Part shown: positions 1 to 9,734 of the stretch, piece by piece | How the letters are laid out: each line of letters begins with the position of its first letter | Position numbering within the stretch: the first letter of the stretch is position 1 | Assembly (NCBI RefSeq): GCF_014529535.1 | Contig: NW_023503456.1 | Coordinates: 186,001 to 250,000 of the forward strand | DNA length: 64,000 nt | Direction of reading: 5' to 3' | From: Bradysia coprophila | Taxonomy: Eukaryota; Arthropoda; Insecta; Diptera; Sciaridae | Notes under the pieces: generated by a model | Database searches by the model: none | Seen by the model: only the letters and a program-made list of their open reading frames with translations | Told to the model about the DNA's origin: nothing | Translations under genes and position numbers: made by a program

Positions 1-590
1 CCGAATTCCATAATTCGCGCCGAATTCCAACAACACCAAAAATTCAAGAAATGTATGGGCGCGAAATTACCACTATAGAGTAGGAATTTCGCGCGGCGCG
101 AGATTCCATTTTTTACTATATAAACGTAGGAATCTCGCGCGTATGGGCGGAGGGATTTCATAGATAGTCTTTCAGAAGCTGAGACCGGATTAGGGAAAAA
201 ATTTACAAGCTTAATGGGCATGTGGTTTCCGAAGGAAATTTCAGTCAAGATTTCTCTCAGCTTCAACAAGAAATTACTTCATCAATTTTCGAAATGTTCG
301 AGTGTGACTATCAGATAAGAGAGAGACTTACAATTACGATCGCTCGATCATATCTTAGTTGAACAAATGAGAACGTACCATCGAGTAGCATGTCCAGATT
401 AAGAGTTTCGTTTATTCGCACAGTGATATTTCGATCTGGCTTGTACCAACAGTGTTCTCCGGTACAATTACTGCAAATTGTCTGTCAGAACAGAGAGGGA
501 AAATTCGATACGGTCAAAACATCGCTCGCGCGATTTTGAGGTCATTGCACAATAGTTTTGTTTGAAGGGTATTATTTTCCGTTTTTATGT
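1..590. other. Non-coding stretch, nothing recognised
   Basis: I see no exon with splice signals, no family resemblance and no clear repeat here. Short runs rich in GCGCG and GAATTC-like words occur in the first 150 bases but do not form an obvious array. The minus-strand open frame that begins further right and ends near 514 runs through degenerate repeats and is not taken as a gene. Confidence 0.4.
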
Positions 591-615
591 AAAGTGTGTA
601 ATTATTACACACTTT
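591..615. repeat. 25-nt perfect palindrome
   Basis: Two perfectly complementary 12-base arms (AAAGTGTGTAAT and its complement) surround a single central T. The flanking DNA carries further scattered copies of the GTGTGTA word. It could be a hairpin remnant of a small inverted-repeat element. No function is implied. Confidence 0.75.
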
Positions 616-734
616 TTCCAAAAGTGTGTATTCGCAAAAAGGTAATTGTAATTGTACACACATTTCAAATTTGCGAATAGGTACGTAATAACATTTGAGA
701 AAAACTGTGTAATTTCTCGAAAAGCTTAAAAGTG

Positions 735-1115
735 CCCCTGACCTAGCCTCAGAAATTTCAGTCCTCTCTCGATTCAAAAACTTTTTTGGAAATACGTTTA
801 GAATTACTCGAGCTACCGTATTATCAATCTTCGAGACGAAAATTCTTTTGACAATATCACAGAGGTCACCCGTTCCTTTATAGCTCATCTCCAAACTTAA
901 CCTCAGGAATTTCATTTCTTGACGATAAGAAAATGGAAGTCCTCAAGTTATCGTGTTATCAAGAGACGAGACAAAAATTCTTTCGGGAGTATTATAGAGA
1001 TCGCATCGCCCGTCCGTTTTAGCCTATCTTCGAACTTAACCTCAGGAATTTAATTCCTCGTCGATTAAAAAACATTTTTGGAAATCCGTGACAAATTACT
1101 TAAGTTATCGTTTTA
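735..1115 (+). repeat. Three degenerate tandem copies of a dispersed repeat segment
   Basis: A segment with the core ACTTAACCTCAGGAATTT recurs near 741, 898 and 1036, each copy followed by a similar run ending in (T)TATCAA and ACGAGACAAAAATTC-like words. The same core, as CTTCGAACTTAGCCTCACT, lies inside the dispersed element at 15829-16708. These are therefore probably partial, tandemly amplified copies of that family. The unit length is uneven, roughly 140-160 bp. Confidence 0.6.
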
Positions 1116-2142
1116 TCAAGGAATGAACAAAATGTGACAAATATGTTAGAGTGTTTACTATCCGTCAGACCCATGACTTTCAGTCAAGATAATTATTTAC
1201 GACCGAAGTAAAACTTAGCTAGGCTACAGAATGTTACAACCCAGTTTACGTTCTTATTATCATTTCTCCTAACCGATCGTTAGGATATCGACATTAATAT
1301 TATTTTTAATATGTTTAATACGTTCACGAAAAGTAAAAGCCATGTTTTTGTACTTGGCGCTCTAAAACTAATAGCCCCGTGGCGCTGAAAACCTTAATCC
1401 GGCTCTGTTGGCAACATTATGAATTTATGACTTGAATTGTCATACTCATACCCAAAGTCTTTTAATTTTACGTTAAAGTGGACGATAACGTTGTTTCGTT
1501 TTTTTTCCTTCCGAGTATAAGAAAGGTGGCGTTCGTTTTATTTCCCCTCGAAATAAATTTTATTCAAGTAATAATTGGAATCGAGGTTTAAACGCCCTTA
1601 GTGCAAAAAGGTGTGATCAAAATTGAGTCGTAGTTTTCTTCTGAACTTTTATGTTGGTGCTACATAATGAAACAACTTTATTATCGGCAGATTGAATAAG
1701 GGATTTGATTTTTTTTAAGTGACTATTTATGGCGAGTGAAACAGTGTAACTGCATCTCTGTTATCTGTTCATCCAAATTTGCACAGAAAACAAGCAATGC
1801 TTTTTAAGCGCTTAGATAGCTCTAACGAGGCAAGGCAAGGCAACTTACATCCAAATAGGTCAGAGAATCCAAATTGGTACCGAATTGAAGAAATTTATGC
1901 GACATAAACTTTGAAAATTACAATTTTTTGGATGGTCTGGTGTGCGAGACTGGTTTAAAACAAGAGGAGATTTACGCGGCAGGCGCGTTAGCAATAGACT
2001 CGCACGTTTCTAAACTACATTTTTCGCAATATTTCCACTCATTTCTTAGTTGAGTGTAATTGCTATTACAATTGCCACAATCGCAGTAGTCCTTATTACA
2101 TAAATTCAATTACGAAATTTATGGTAAAATTGTGAAATCACA
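1116..2142. other. Non-coding stretch, nothing recognised
   Basis: AT-rich sequence without long open frames, splice-bounded exons or a clear repeat structure. I can assign nothing to it. Confidence 0.4.
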
Positions 2143-2541
2143 TAATAGTCAACTGTCAAATGTCGAACAATGTAGGGTTAGCGGATCATACATTTTAATC
2201 AGTCAAGTCGTGACGCTCGTCTAGTTAACATCTCCGCTAAAACATTCTCTCTCAACTATCAACTATTGATAGTTGACTATCAATAGTTTAGGGAGAATGT
2301 TTTAGTGGAGATGTTAACTGGACGAGCGGATCACACATTTTAATCAGTCAAGTCGTGACTCTTGTCTAGTTAACATCACCGTTAAAACATTCTCTCTCAA
2401 CTATCAACTATTGATAGTTGACTATCAATTTGAGGGAGAATGTTTTAGCGGAGATGTTAACTGGACGAGCGTCATGAATTGACTGATTAAAATGTATGAT
2501 CCGCTAGCTACTAGGTTGTTCGACATTTCATGGTCAACTAT
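2143..2541. mobile_element. Foldback element with an internal duplication
   Basis: The outer ends are inverted. The left end reads TAGTCAACTGTCAAATGTCG, and the right end carries the complement around 2520-2541. GCGGATCATACATTTTAATC near 2181 is mirrored by its complement ending near 2503. Inside, a block of about 160 bp that is itself a hairpin (around ACTATTGATAGTTGACTAT) is present twice in tandem. The pattern fits a non-autonomous foldback or MITE. No target duplication was identified. Confidence 0.7.
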
Positions 2542-2704
2542 TGAAAGTTAACTATCACACCAATTTCGCAATATTTCGCATGATTTCGCAATATTTCCAC
2601 ACATTGCGTAATTGAATTTATTACAGAAATTTACAGCAATTTACGCAGCCCTCGTCTGGTGAACATCTTCGTTGAAGCATACTGCTGGCCACTTTCAGAT
2701 ACTA

Positions 2705-2965
2705 ATATTTGAGTTCTCATCGAAAAGGCTCACCCTCTATCACATATCAGACATACGTGAGAATGGTAGTTGGGCAGAGTGAATTCGATTGGGACTAAAA
2801 ATCTTAATGGAGTGATGTGTGTCGTTGCGCGAGACGCTGTGACCTATAAATTTTTGAGGTCTGATCGAAAAGGCTCACCCTTCATCAATATACCAGACTC
2901 AAGTGATAATTGTAGATGGGCAGAGTCAAAAAGATCGGTATCAAAAGTTTGGATAGTTTGAGCGT
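2705..2965 (+). repeat. Tandem duplication of about 150 bp
   Basis: The phrase ATCGAAAAGGCTCACCCT occurs near 2718 and again near 2866. Each copy is followed by a CAGAC word, a GTGA(G/T)AAT word and GGGCAGAGT, so a segment of about 148 bp is repeated with divergence. It leads directly into the GGAC microsatellite. Nothing coding is recognised. Confidence 0.55.
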
Positions 2966-3008
2966 GTCGCTTCAACCGTCCTTTCATATTTTTCTAAAGT
3001 TACGACAC

Positions 3009-3126
3009 ACGGACAGACAGACAGACGGACGGACGGACGGACGGACGGTCGGACGGACGGACGGACGGACAGACGGACGGACGGACGGACGGACGGACGG
3101 ACAGACGGACGGACGGACGGACGGAC
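3009..3126 (+). repeat. GGAC/GACA tetranucleotide microsatellite
   Basis: About 115 bases of nearly pure (GGAC)n interspersed with GACA units. Because 4 is not a multiple of 3, every frame cycles through a low-complexity Asp-Gly-Arg-Thr pattern, so the open frames on both strands here are artefacts. Shorter GACGGAC tracts sit inside the dispersed family at 15829-16708 and 40368-40586, so this tract may be an expanded internal part of such a copy. Confidence 0.9.
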
Positions 3127-3523
3127 ATGGCTCAATCGTCTTATAATATCATACTGATAATAATTGCCCACTACGATATAGGCCGTTTTCGATTATTTCA
3201 CTTACTTACACGATGGTGGGCAAAACATAAAGACTCTCACGATTTACTTCGTATCGTGCGAGTCTAATTAGAAATTTCTACTAGACTTGAGACATTTCAT
3301 GCACGAATTTCCGTATTTTGATTCCACTTTGTGAGATGGCTGAAATATTGACTTGAAGCATACCCTCGAACTTTAAACGCTCAAAACAAAACTGAACAAA
3401 TATTTTTCGTCTCAGGTTGTGAAACAATATGACATAGGTTACAAATCCTTACCTAATGAGAGACTGATATGCACGCACGTACTACTTACAGGACAAGGCA
3501 GTTTTTTTTTCTTTGTAGTATTG
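3127..3523. other. Non-coding stretch, nothing recognised
   Basis: Ordinary AT-rich sequence between the microsatellite and the next MITE. No feature was seen. Confidence 0.35.
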
Positions 3524-3531
3524 GTCTTTAG

Positions 3532-4007
3532 TAGGGGTGGTCGATTTTGTGGGATCGGAAATGGACCCCTCTAGAAAAAATTCTAGTGGCCCATAGGTAC
3601 CAAAAAGCCACATACAAACGTTTTTCTTCATCATCTCCGGGTTGCGAAAAATCAAAATTTGAAAATTTTCGAGTAGCCGATTTTTTCCCATTCTAAAAAC
3701 CACCACGACCAGGTTGTACTTTTTTTTCAACCTTAAAACATCATTTTATCTTTCTATGAGGTCCACTCTAACATATAAAAAAGAAAAAAAATTGAAAAAG
3801 TTTGCTGGCCGAGTTTTTGTGAGTCATCAAGTTTCGCCGAAGTCCGAAAGGGAAATAATCGGCTACTCGAAAATTTTCAAATTTTGATTTTTCGCAACCC
3901 GGAGATGATGAAGAAAAAAGTTTGTATGTGGCTTTTTGGTACCTATGAGCCACTAGAATTTTTTCTGGAGGGGTCCATTTCCGATCCCAAAAAATCGACC
4001 ACCCCTA
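3532..4007. mobile_element. hAT-type MITE with 8-bp target duplication
   Basis: The ends are inverted repeats beginning TAGGGGTGGTCGATTTT, and similarity between the arms continues inward for roughly 150 bases on each side (AAATTTTGATTTTTCGCAAC near the inner end of the right arm). The element is flanked on both sides by the same 8 bases, GTCTTTAG (3524-3531 and 4008-4015). An 8-bp duplication with a TAGGGGTG-like terminus is characteristic of hAT transposons. There is no transposase frame, so it is a non-autonomous copy of about 476 bp. Confidence 0.85.
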
Positions 4008-4379
4008 GTCTTTAGTCTTAGGAATTTCGGATTCGACACATCCTATCTGCCTAACATCAAAAGTTTCAATTTCAAGAGTTTCAATAAAAGGTTACATTAT
4101 ACAATGTTGCCGACGAAAATGTTTTTCTTTTGACGAAAATATTTTTTGTTGCTTGACGACCACTATGAAACGTAGTCGAAATATTTGGTAATAAATACTA
4201 ATGACTGAGCACTACCGACTAAACTTCTTTTAATTTCTAATCGCTGCTCAAAAACGCAAACTAATATAATTTTTTTCATTTTTGTGTCAGTCCCGCCCAA
4301 ATATTTATTTCTTTAATGATCAATGAATAGAACAGACCTTTCAGCCCAAGAACATAAATATGAATCAGATAATATTCTA

Positions 4380-4800
4380 TGTGGTACGATGCCCAAGTAG
4401 CATTTCCGCGGTTGGAAAATTGCCTAATTCGTTGCAAACGTTTTCGTTGTCCAACGGTTATGTAACGAATACGTTATGTTCACAATAACCTATTCGTTAT
4501 ATAACCGTTTCACAACTAATTCATTATCATTCAATTTTTAACGAATTAGTTGTACTACCGCTAGACCTCGTTTAGGAACTCTTCGTTAAGTTTCACTGAT
4601 GGTGAGGATTTTGACACTTCTTTCATATAAAATATGTCAAAATCTTCACTTTGGGTAACGAATTTTTAGTTCCTGAACGAGTTCTTATGAAACGAATAAG
4701 TGAATCGACAATTTCGACAAAACTTATTCGTCAATTAACCGCTATCCAACCAATAAGTTGGAGTAATCTCCTTAACTAAAACGGTTATGCAACCAATACA
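4380..4800. repeat. Region of short inverted motifs around AACGAAT/ATTCGTT
   Basis: The words ATTCGTT, AACGAAT and TAACCGTT recur in both orientations through this stretch. A pair of inverted blocks (TTTGACA…, then TGTCAAAATCTTCACTT) sits near 4605-4655 between copies of TTAGGAAC/GTTCCTGAAC. It looks like degenerate foldback DNA without clear ends. Confidence 0.4.
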
Positions 4801-4817
4801 ATATCAGTTGTTGCTTT

Positions 4818-4865
4818 ATGACATCTTGATTCTAACTGACGCGTCAGTTGGAATCAAGATGTCAT
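4818..4865. repeat. 48-bp palindrome centred on ACGCGT
   Basis: The sequence starts ATGACATCTTGATTC and returns as its complement around the central GACGCGTC, with one mismatch per arm. There is essentially no loop. This may be a small cruciform-forming remnant; it lies about 230 bp downstream of the SepSecS stop codon. Confidence 0.8.
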
Positions 4866-5099
4866 GCAAAAAAGATCGGTCGGAGATGTAATCTGTGAGA
4901 AACTTGTTATGCTTTAGTAATGCAATTTTACATGCTACATGCGTCAAAAACCGTACTTTTCATGTTTCGCCACCTGAAGTTGTTCCAGACTGCAGTCTAA
5001 AAAGTTATTTTTCGGGGTCTGCTATTATCATTAGGATCGATTTATCCCTCAGACTAAATGTGTTGCCATATTATTCGCTTCACAATAAAACCATTCTGT

Positions 5100-6765
5100 T
5101 CAGACGTTTGAGATGGATTTTATTTTATCGAGAACTTCAATCAGCTTTTCCATGACAACATCAACATCTGCCTTTTCGATACCAATTCCTGCAGCCATTG
5201 TCAAGTACGCCGCGTTGATATTAGCCCTTGAACTGTGCGTACCCCATCCTTAAAAATTGATTTTATCAAATTGCCGTGCCACCAGACAATCAAATTTGAT
5301 GACCTTCACGTACCTTCAAATGTATATCCGTCGATTGATTTGATTTCACCGCTCGACACAAACCGTGCACCCGATATTCCCCGTTTGAATAGCATGGATC
5401 CTACGTTCATTTCTGTCTGCAGCGAACGTAGCGTCACCGCTACGGAGATTGGATTTTCTTTTGTTGCAATGACATCGGTCGTGTTCAGCGCCATCAGCGC
5501 ACTTTTCATATACTGAAACACTGAATTCCGTTCGTCCACCAACTTCAAGTATCCATTCTTTCCCAATGCTAACAATGTCATGAAAACGTCCAACGTTTGC
5601 GACGACGATGCCCGTCCAGCGTATTGTTTGCCCACTAGTTCAATCAATTCTCCATTTCCAGCGACTACAGCACCACCCACGGGAACCATTAAATTTTTGT
5701 CCGTGCTCTGCACTATCAGATCCAACCGACAATCCTTGTTGGCCATCACGTTGCCAATTTTATTCATAATCCGTTTACTTTGCATTCCGTACGCATTGTT
5801 CACCAGGTGCGGGATGTCCTTTTCTTTAGCCAGCAACGATAAGACAGACACATCGTCACATTGTCTAGGAGCGAAGCAACTGGTCGTGGAGAAAATGGCC
5901 ACAATATTGTCCGGTCCGAGTTCCTCGATTTTTTGCTGGAATGCTGGAACGTTTGTCGACAGACCGTTTTCCGTTGGAACAGTGTCAATGATGATTGGTG
6001 TGAGATTCGCCACCAGGATGCTCTTGAAGCACGACTTCTGATCGATTCGCGACCACAACACGTAGGAGGCATTCGGACGAGTTTTCTTAATGGTCGACAG
6101 GCACAGAGCTAATGTCATGCCGGTAGCCATCGGAACCAGAACGGTTTTTTTGAACTTATGTGACGCTGAAAAAGACAAGAAAATTCGTCGGCTTGTTTCG
6201 AAGTGCATAATGCACTGTGATCGTTCACCCACTCAATGTGCTGTACAAGTCTAATAGCATTTCATTGGTCAACTGATTCATGATGCTGGATCCAACTGCT
6301 TTCGGTTGTGATTCTTCCAGATCACCGGATCTGCCAATACCATGACCGAAGCTGTAATGCCGACGGGCAACGAGACCTTTGATCATACACATAATTCAAT
6401 GTTATTGACGGTTGCTCTACTCCCTGACATCATTTTACTCACTGCAATAAATTCGAGCTTCCCTCTCTCCAACTCCGCATTTATTGGGGAAATTGTTGCT
6501 GTCTAAGGATGAAAGGTATTGAACCATTTGCTCTATCATAAAGTCACTCCATCCATTTTCCGGGATTTTCCTCTGCAAAAGTTGTAAACGGACAGTGGCA
6601 TGTCAATCAGGTGGTTCCCTGTTCGGCAGTGTTTACCTTCTCAAAAAGGATCCTGAATGCCTTTTTGGTTGTTCTATTGGCGTCGAGTGCATTAGCCAAA
6701 TGATTTTGGGGAACAAGAGTTGACAGGAGGTTCTTAAAGTCGTCGTCAGCCTTTAAATGGTCCAT
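5100..6765 (-). CDS. SepSecS: SepSecS (O-phosphoseryl-tRNA(Sec) selenium transferase)
   Basis: This PLP enzyme converts O-phosphoseryl-tRNA(Sec) to selenocysteinyl-tRNA(Sec), the last step of Sec-tRNA synthesis in the cytoplasm. I join five exons on the minus strand: 6765-6637, 6572-6443, 6376-6233, 6165-5314 and 5248-5100. All join in phase to give about 467 residues (human about 501). Recognisable blocks are [58 protein letters not shown]-like PHLVNNAYG, and [13 protein letters not shown], whose lysine (near residue 291) is the expected Schiff-base lysine. The intron 3 donor GTGGGT was chosen because it alone keeps phase. The C-terminal tail is shorter than in vertebrates. The start is the first in-frame ATG of the N-terminal exon, and a further upstream exon is not excluded. 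Identification is firm; exact N-terminus is less so. Confidence 0.92.
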
Positions 6766-7168
6766 AGCAGCTTCTGTTATAATCTTTCGTTTGTTTATGC
6801 AAGATCAATCATTGAACTTCAATGTTTTTGTTGTTTACCTTGTTTACTAATCAAAACATTATTTTACCGAAACTAGCAGCTGTCACATTGTACGTATGCG
6901 TTCGGGTGTTGAGTTTTTGAACCGCGAAATATGAAATTTACATTCTGGCTTTGCGACTATATGGAGACTGTTTGGAAATTAAAGCTCAATTGTTTCGTTA
7001 CATTTCTACTACACCACGTCAGTGTGAAGTTATACAGATACAGATACAGATACACGGGCGACAAGAATTGTTCTACGGCATGTGTCTAAAAATTCTAATT
7101 GATGTTGATGAAACTGCTGTTAGGAAAATAGTTAAAATAGGGAAAAATATGTTCAAAATCATCTGCCA
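6766..7168. other. SepSecS upstream region
   Basis: AT-rich sequence just upstream of the SepSecS start. It presumably holds the 5' UTR and promoter of that minus-strand gene, but I see no TATA box or initiator that I could assign with confidence. The plus-strand open frame at 6951-7175 is low-complexity and unconvincing; it contains a short CAGATA microsatellite near 7037. Confidence 0.35.
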
Positions 7169-7345
7169 CTTGTAACGCAATTTTTTCTTCTAAAATTTTC
7201 TTAAATTTTTTGGGTCAAGTTTTTGTTGATAGAACTTTTGCGTTGAGGCGCAGAATGCGTCACCCTCAGCGATATCAGTTGTTTTGTAAGTAGAAACGGT
7301 AGAAACAAAAACTTGCGTCACACTTTCACCCTTCAGGGTTTTTGG
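7169..7345. repeat. Dispersed repeat with GTGACGCAA-type ends, copy 1
   Basis: The stretch contains AACGCAATTTTTT at the left, then CGCAGAATGCGTCACC, then GATATCAGTTGTTTTG, and ends in ACTTGCGTCAC. The same ordered blocks occur at 46433-46570, and a weaker version lies near 54800-54860. The ends (TAACGCAA and TTGCGTCA) are roughly inverted, which suggests a small DNA-transposon derivative. Confidence 0.55.
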
Positions 7346-7637
7346 CGGATATCAATTCTTTTAGAAATTTAGGGGTTTAGGAGTTTGGAATCACAGCAGT
7401 GACATAACCTAAACATGCAGACACACCAATTGAAGATTGACATTACGTTTTTCATAACTGTGGACGATGATTGCCAAGTGCCCACAGAATTGGAAGTCCA
7501 ATCCAATTGCGAAATCATCACTCAGGCACTGGGGCTAGTAGTAATTTCGCGCCGTATGGGACGAATTATTTCATCGATGATATTTTCAACGCTGCGAATT
7601 GGCAACGGACACATTAGAATATCTATGAGTAAGTGTT
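7346..7637. other. Non-coding stretch, nothing recognised
   Basis: The plus-strand frame 7415-7714 is open for 99 codons, but it runs into the foldback element that follows and resembles no family I know. I do not call it a gene. Confidence 0.3.
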
Positions 7638-7763
7638 ACAGTGAACGACATCTCAAATGTCTCACTGTCATTTTTTTCAGAGAATGTCATTGTGAACTTG
7701 CAATGACACAATAAAATTCTCAGAAAAATTTAACAGTGAGACATTTGAGATGTCGTTCACTGT
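7638..7763. mobile_element. 126-bp foldback element
   Basis: Both ends share the inverted 31-bp sequence beginning ACAGTGAACGACATCTCAAA, and the arms match perfectly. The short loop contains further weak complementarity (TCTGAGA/TCTCAGA). It is a minimal MITE or hairpin. No target duplication was recognised. Confidence 0.8.
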
Positions 7764-8113
7764 ACATAGAAAGCAAATGAAAGAAAAATCATCTTGCCCA
7801 GCCGCGGATTTGAACACTCGGAATAAAAGTTTTTTTCCAGAAGGCCACCAGAAGGCGACAAAAACACTTTTTTGAGAGACATAAAGTGAATTCGCAATCT
7901 TCGTCGGTTACCAAACGATAATTAGCAATTTCCAGGTGATTGAAGATCCTGTGTAGATCAGATATTGCGTCCTGTGTAGCTCTTCTTCATTGCTGCCATT
8001 GAGAAAACTTTGGCTTTTTCATAAAAAGGAGAAATAAAATGAAAGCAAAATTGAAAGGCCAATTCTTTTGAGGTCCAGTTAAAATCGAAAAAGAAACACA
8101 CAATTTGTCCAAG

Positions 8114-8274
8114 CAACGCACTTCAAGCAAAAGTGGTACTCCAAATGGGGTACTGAAACTTGACAGTGCTCCATACAAAATTTTACACTGTAAAAAGAGT
8201 GGGGATAAAATTTCATACAAAAAGTACTCTATTTGGCAGCTGTCATAAATAGCAGTTTTACTTGAAGTGCGTTG
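8114..8274. mobile_element. MITE with CAACGCACT terminal repeats, copy 1
   Basis: The left end is CAACGCACTTCAAGCAAAA and the right end is the complement of CAACGCACTTCAAGTAAAA. The same terminal word, CAACGCACT, bounds the 177-bp element at 40191-40367, so the two appear to be one family. The interior here carries no open frame of interest. Confidence 0.65.
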
Positions 8275-9222
8275 GTTCAAGTCTTGTTATCCCTAAAGTA
8301 CCTAGAGACACCGTTTCGTCCCGCTAGTTTCAAAAACTTCTTAGTTCATCTTCATATTCCCGGTAAATATGCGGCCTCGTGTCATAACACACACAAACAC
8401 ACACTAAGCTTTCCGCTGCATTTTCGAATGAAAACCCACCTTATAGGTTCAAAGGTTTCACACATTGTCGTATGTACCTGATGGGATCCCCCAATGTGTT
8501 TGTTTCACTTTATATTTACTTCGGAACTTTCTTCAGATCGTGACACTTCATGAGTCGGTTGATACGTCGATGAGTTACCACATGTCTCCGACTCTAGAGA
8601 TGTTGCTGCTGATCGAATTCCATTCCAGAACACCACCGTCAGAGCAGGCTGGAAACATCTAATTTTTTACTATAATGGCGCATCGAAAATGTTATAAAAT
8701 AGAAAATCTGCCAAGTCGAGGGAATTACTTTTCCGTCAAGGGAATAATTTTCCATAAAATGGTGGCATGGTACGTTGGATAGTTCTCGGTGACTTCAGTA
8801 CGAAACACGCATCCAGTGAGTTCAAATAACCAATCTACGTCTTCATTAGATCTTTAGTACAATATCGAAGTAGTAAAATGTACTAACATTACTAACATTA
8901 CTTTCTAAAAAAAATTGTGAAGTAGCTGCACCAGGACCAACGGATGCGTGTTTCATACTCAGGACACTGAGACCTATCCAATGCAAAGTATATAAACACT
9001 GAAGGTAATGCAAATACACGAAAACAAGCAGGACCCAACTTTGAGGTGAATTTGTGATGAATTTACTGTATATCGATATACATACGTTACATGTCATATG
9101 AGTCACTGGTGTACATCGTTGCAGCCACCAAACACACTGCAGCTACCCAAATTATGAATGAGTGAACTTTAGGGCGTTACCAATGCAATACAGATCGCTA
9201 GAAAAATTCCGTATGGAACTGT
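8275..9222. other. Non-coding stretch, nothing recognised
   Basis: Several 65-85 codon open frames occur, but none shows a family signature or splice context. A short direct repeat (CTAACATTA) lies near 8883. I can assign nothing else. Confidence 0.35.
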
Positions 9223-9296
9223 CTGACATGGGATTCGAACCCGGATCATTTTGGTGGAAGGCTAGTACGCGTACGTAGCCACTAAGCCATCCCGTC
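9223..9296 (-). ncRNA. tRNA-like sequence, probable SINE head
   Basis: On the minus strand there is an A-box-like block, GATGGCTTAGTGGCTA, and about 45 bases later a B-box-like block, GGGTTCGAATCCC. The cloverleaf is degenerate: the acceptor ends do not pair. It ends in CATGTCAGACAG, and the tRNA-like sequence at 57430-57515 ends in the same GTCAGACA word. A tRNA-derived SINE is therefore more likely than a functional tRNA gene. Confidence 0.5.
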
Positions 9297-9706
9297 CGTT
9301 TTGTTTCGCAGCATGTCTGGCTACGGTTTACACCTCATTTATTTGTTAGATTTAATAACTTTCACATTAGAGTCGACAATTTGACAGAATCAAAATCACT
9401 CGCTTCGCTCGCATCGCTCCACAAATGATTGATTAGTGAAATTGTATGCTAAAAACAATCGCATTTTTATCGAATTTACTTTCAATGGTTTTACCAGCTG
9501 ATCCAACACATACAAAGACGTGCTGAACGTATTAACCTTGCAAAACGGCGGAAACAAATTTCGAAACGAAATTGGAAAATCAAGATCAAAATTTGAATCA
9601 ATTTAACTCTTTAAGAGCACTGGACTCTTTCCCTTTGCAAATTTATAGCTTCCGTTTTTTGATGATTTCTCTGTACCAAAATTTTGAAAAAGTAAAACCG
9701 TCAAAG

Positions 9707-9734
9707 TAAATTTTAAAGGAAAAATTGGTTTGTG
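9707..9734. repeat. Left arm of an inverted repeat flanking the truncated LINE
   Basis: The sequence AAAGGAAAAATTGGTTTGTG here is found as its complement at 11272-11298, on the other side of the LINE copy. The LINE seems to have landed at the edge of, or inside, an older inverted-repeat element. Confidence 0.6.

Noticed and set aside
2916-3171. Open frames on both strands through the GGAC microsatellite (TDGRTDGR and RPSVRPSV repeats)
   Set aside because: A stop-free tetranucleotide repeat is open in every frame; there is no start context, splice site or family support.
5235-6112. Plus-strand frames opposite SepSecS
   Set aside because: Antisense shadows of a conserved enzyme exon with no similarity of their own.
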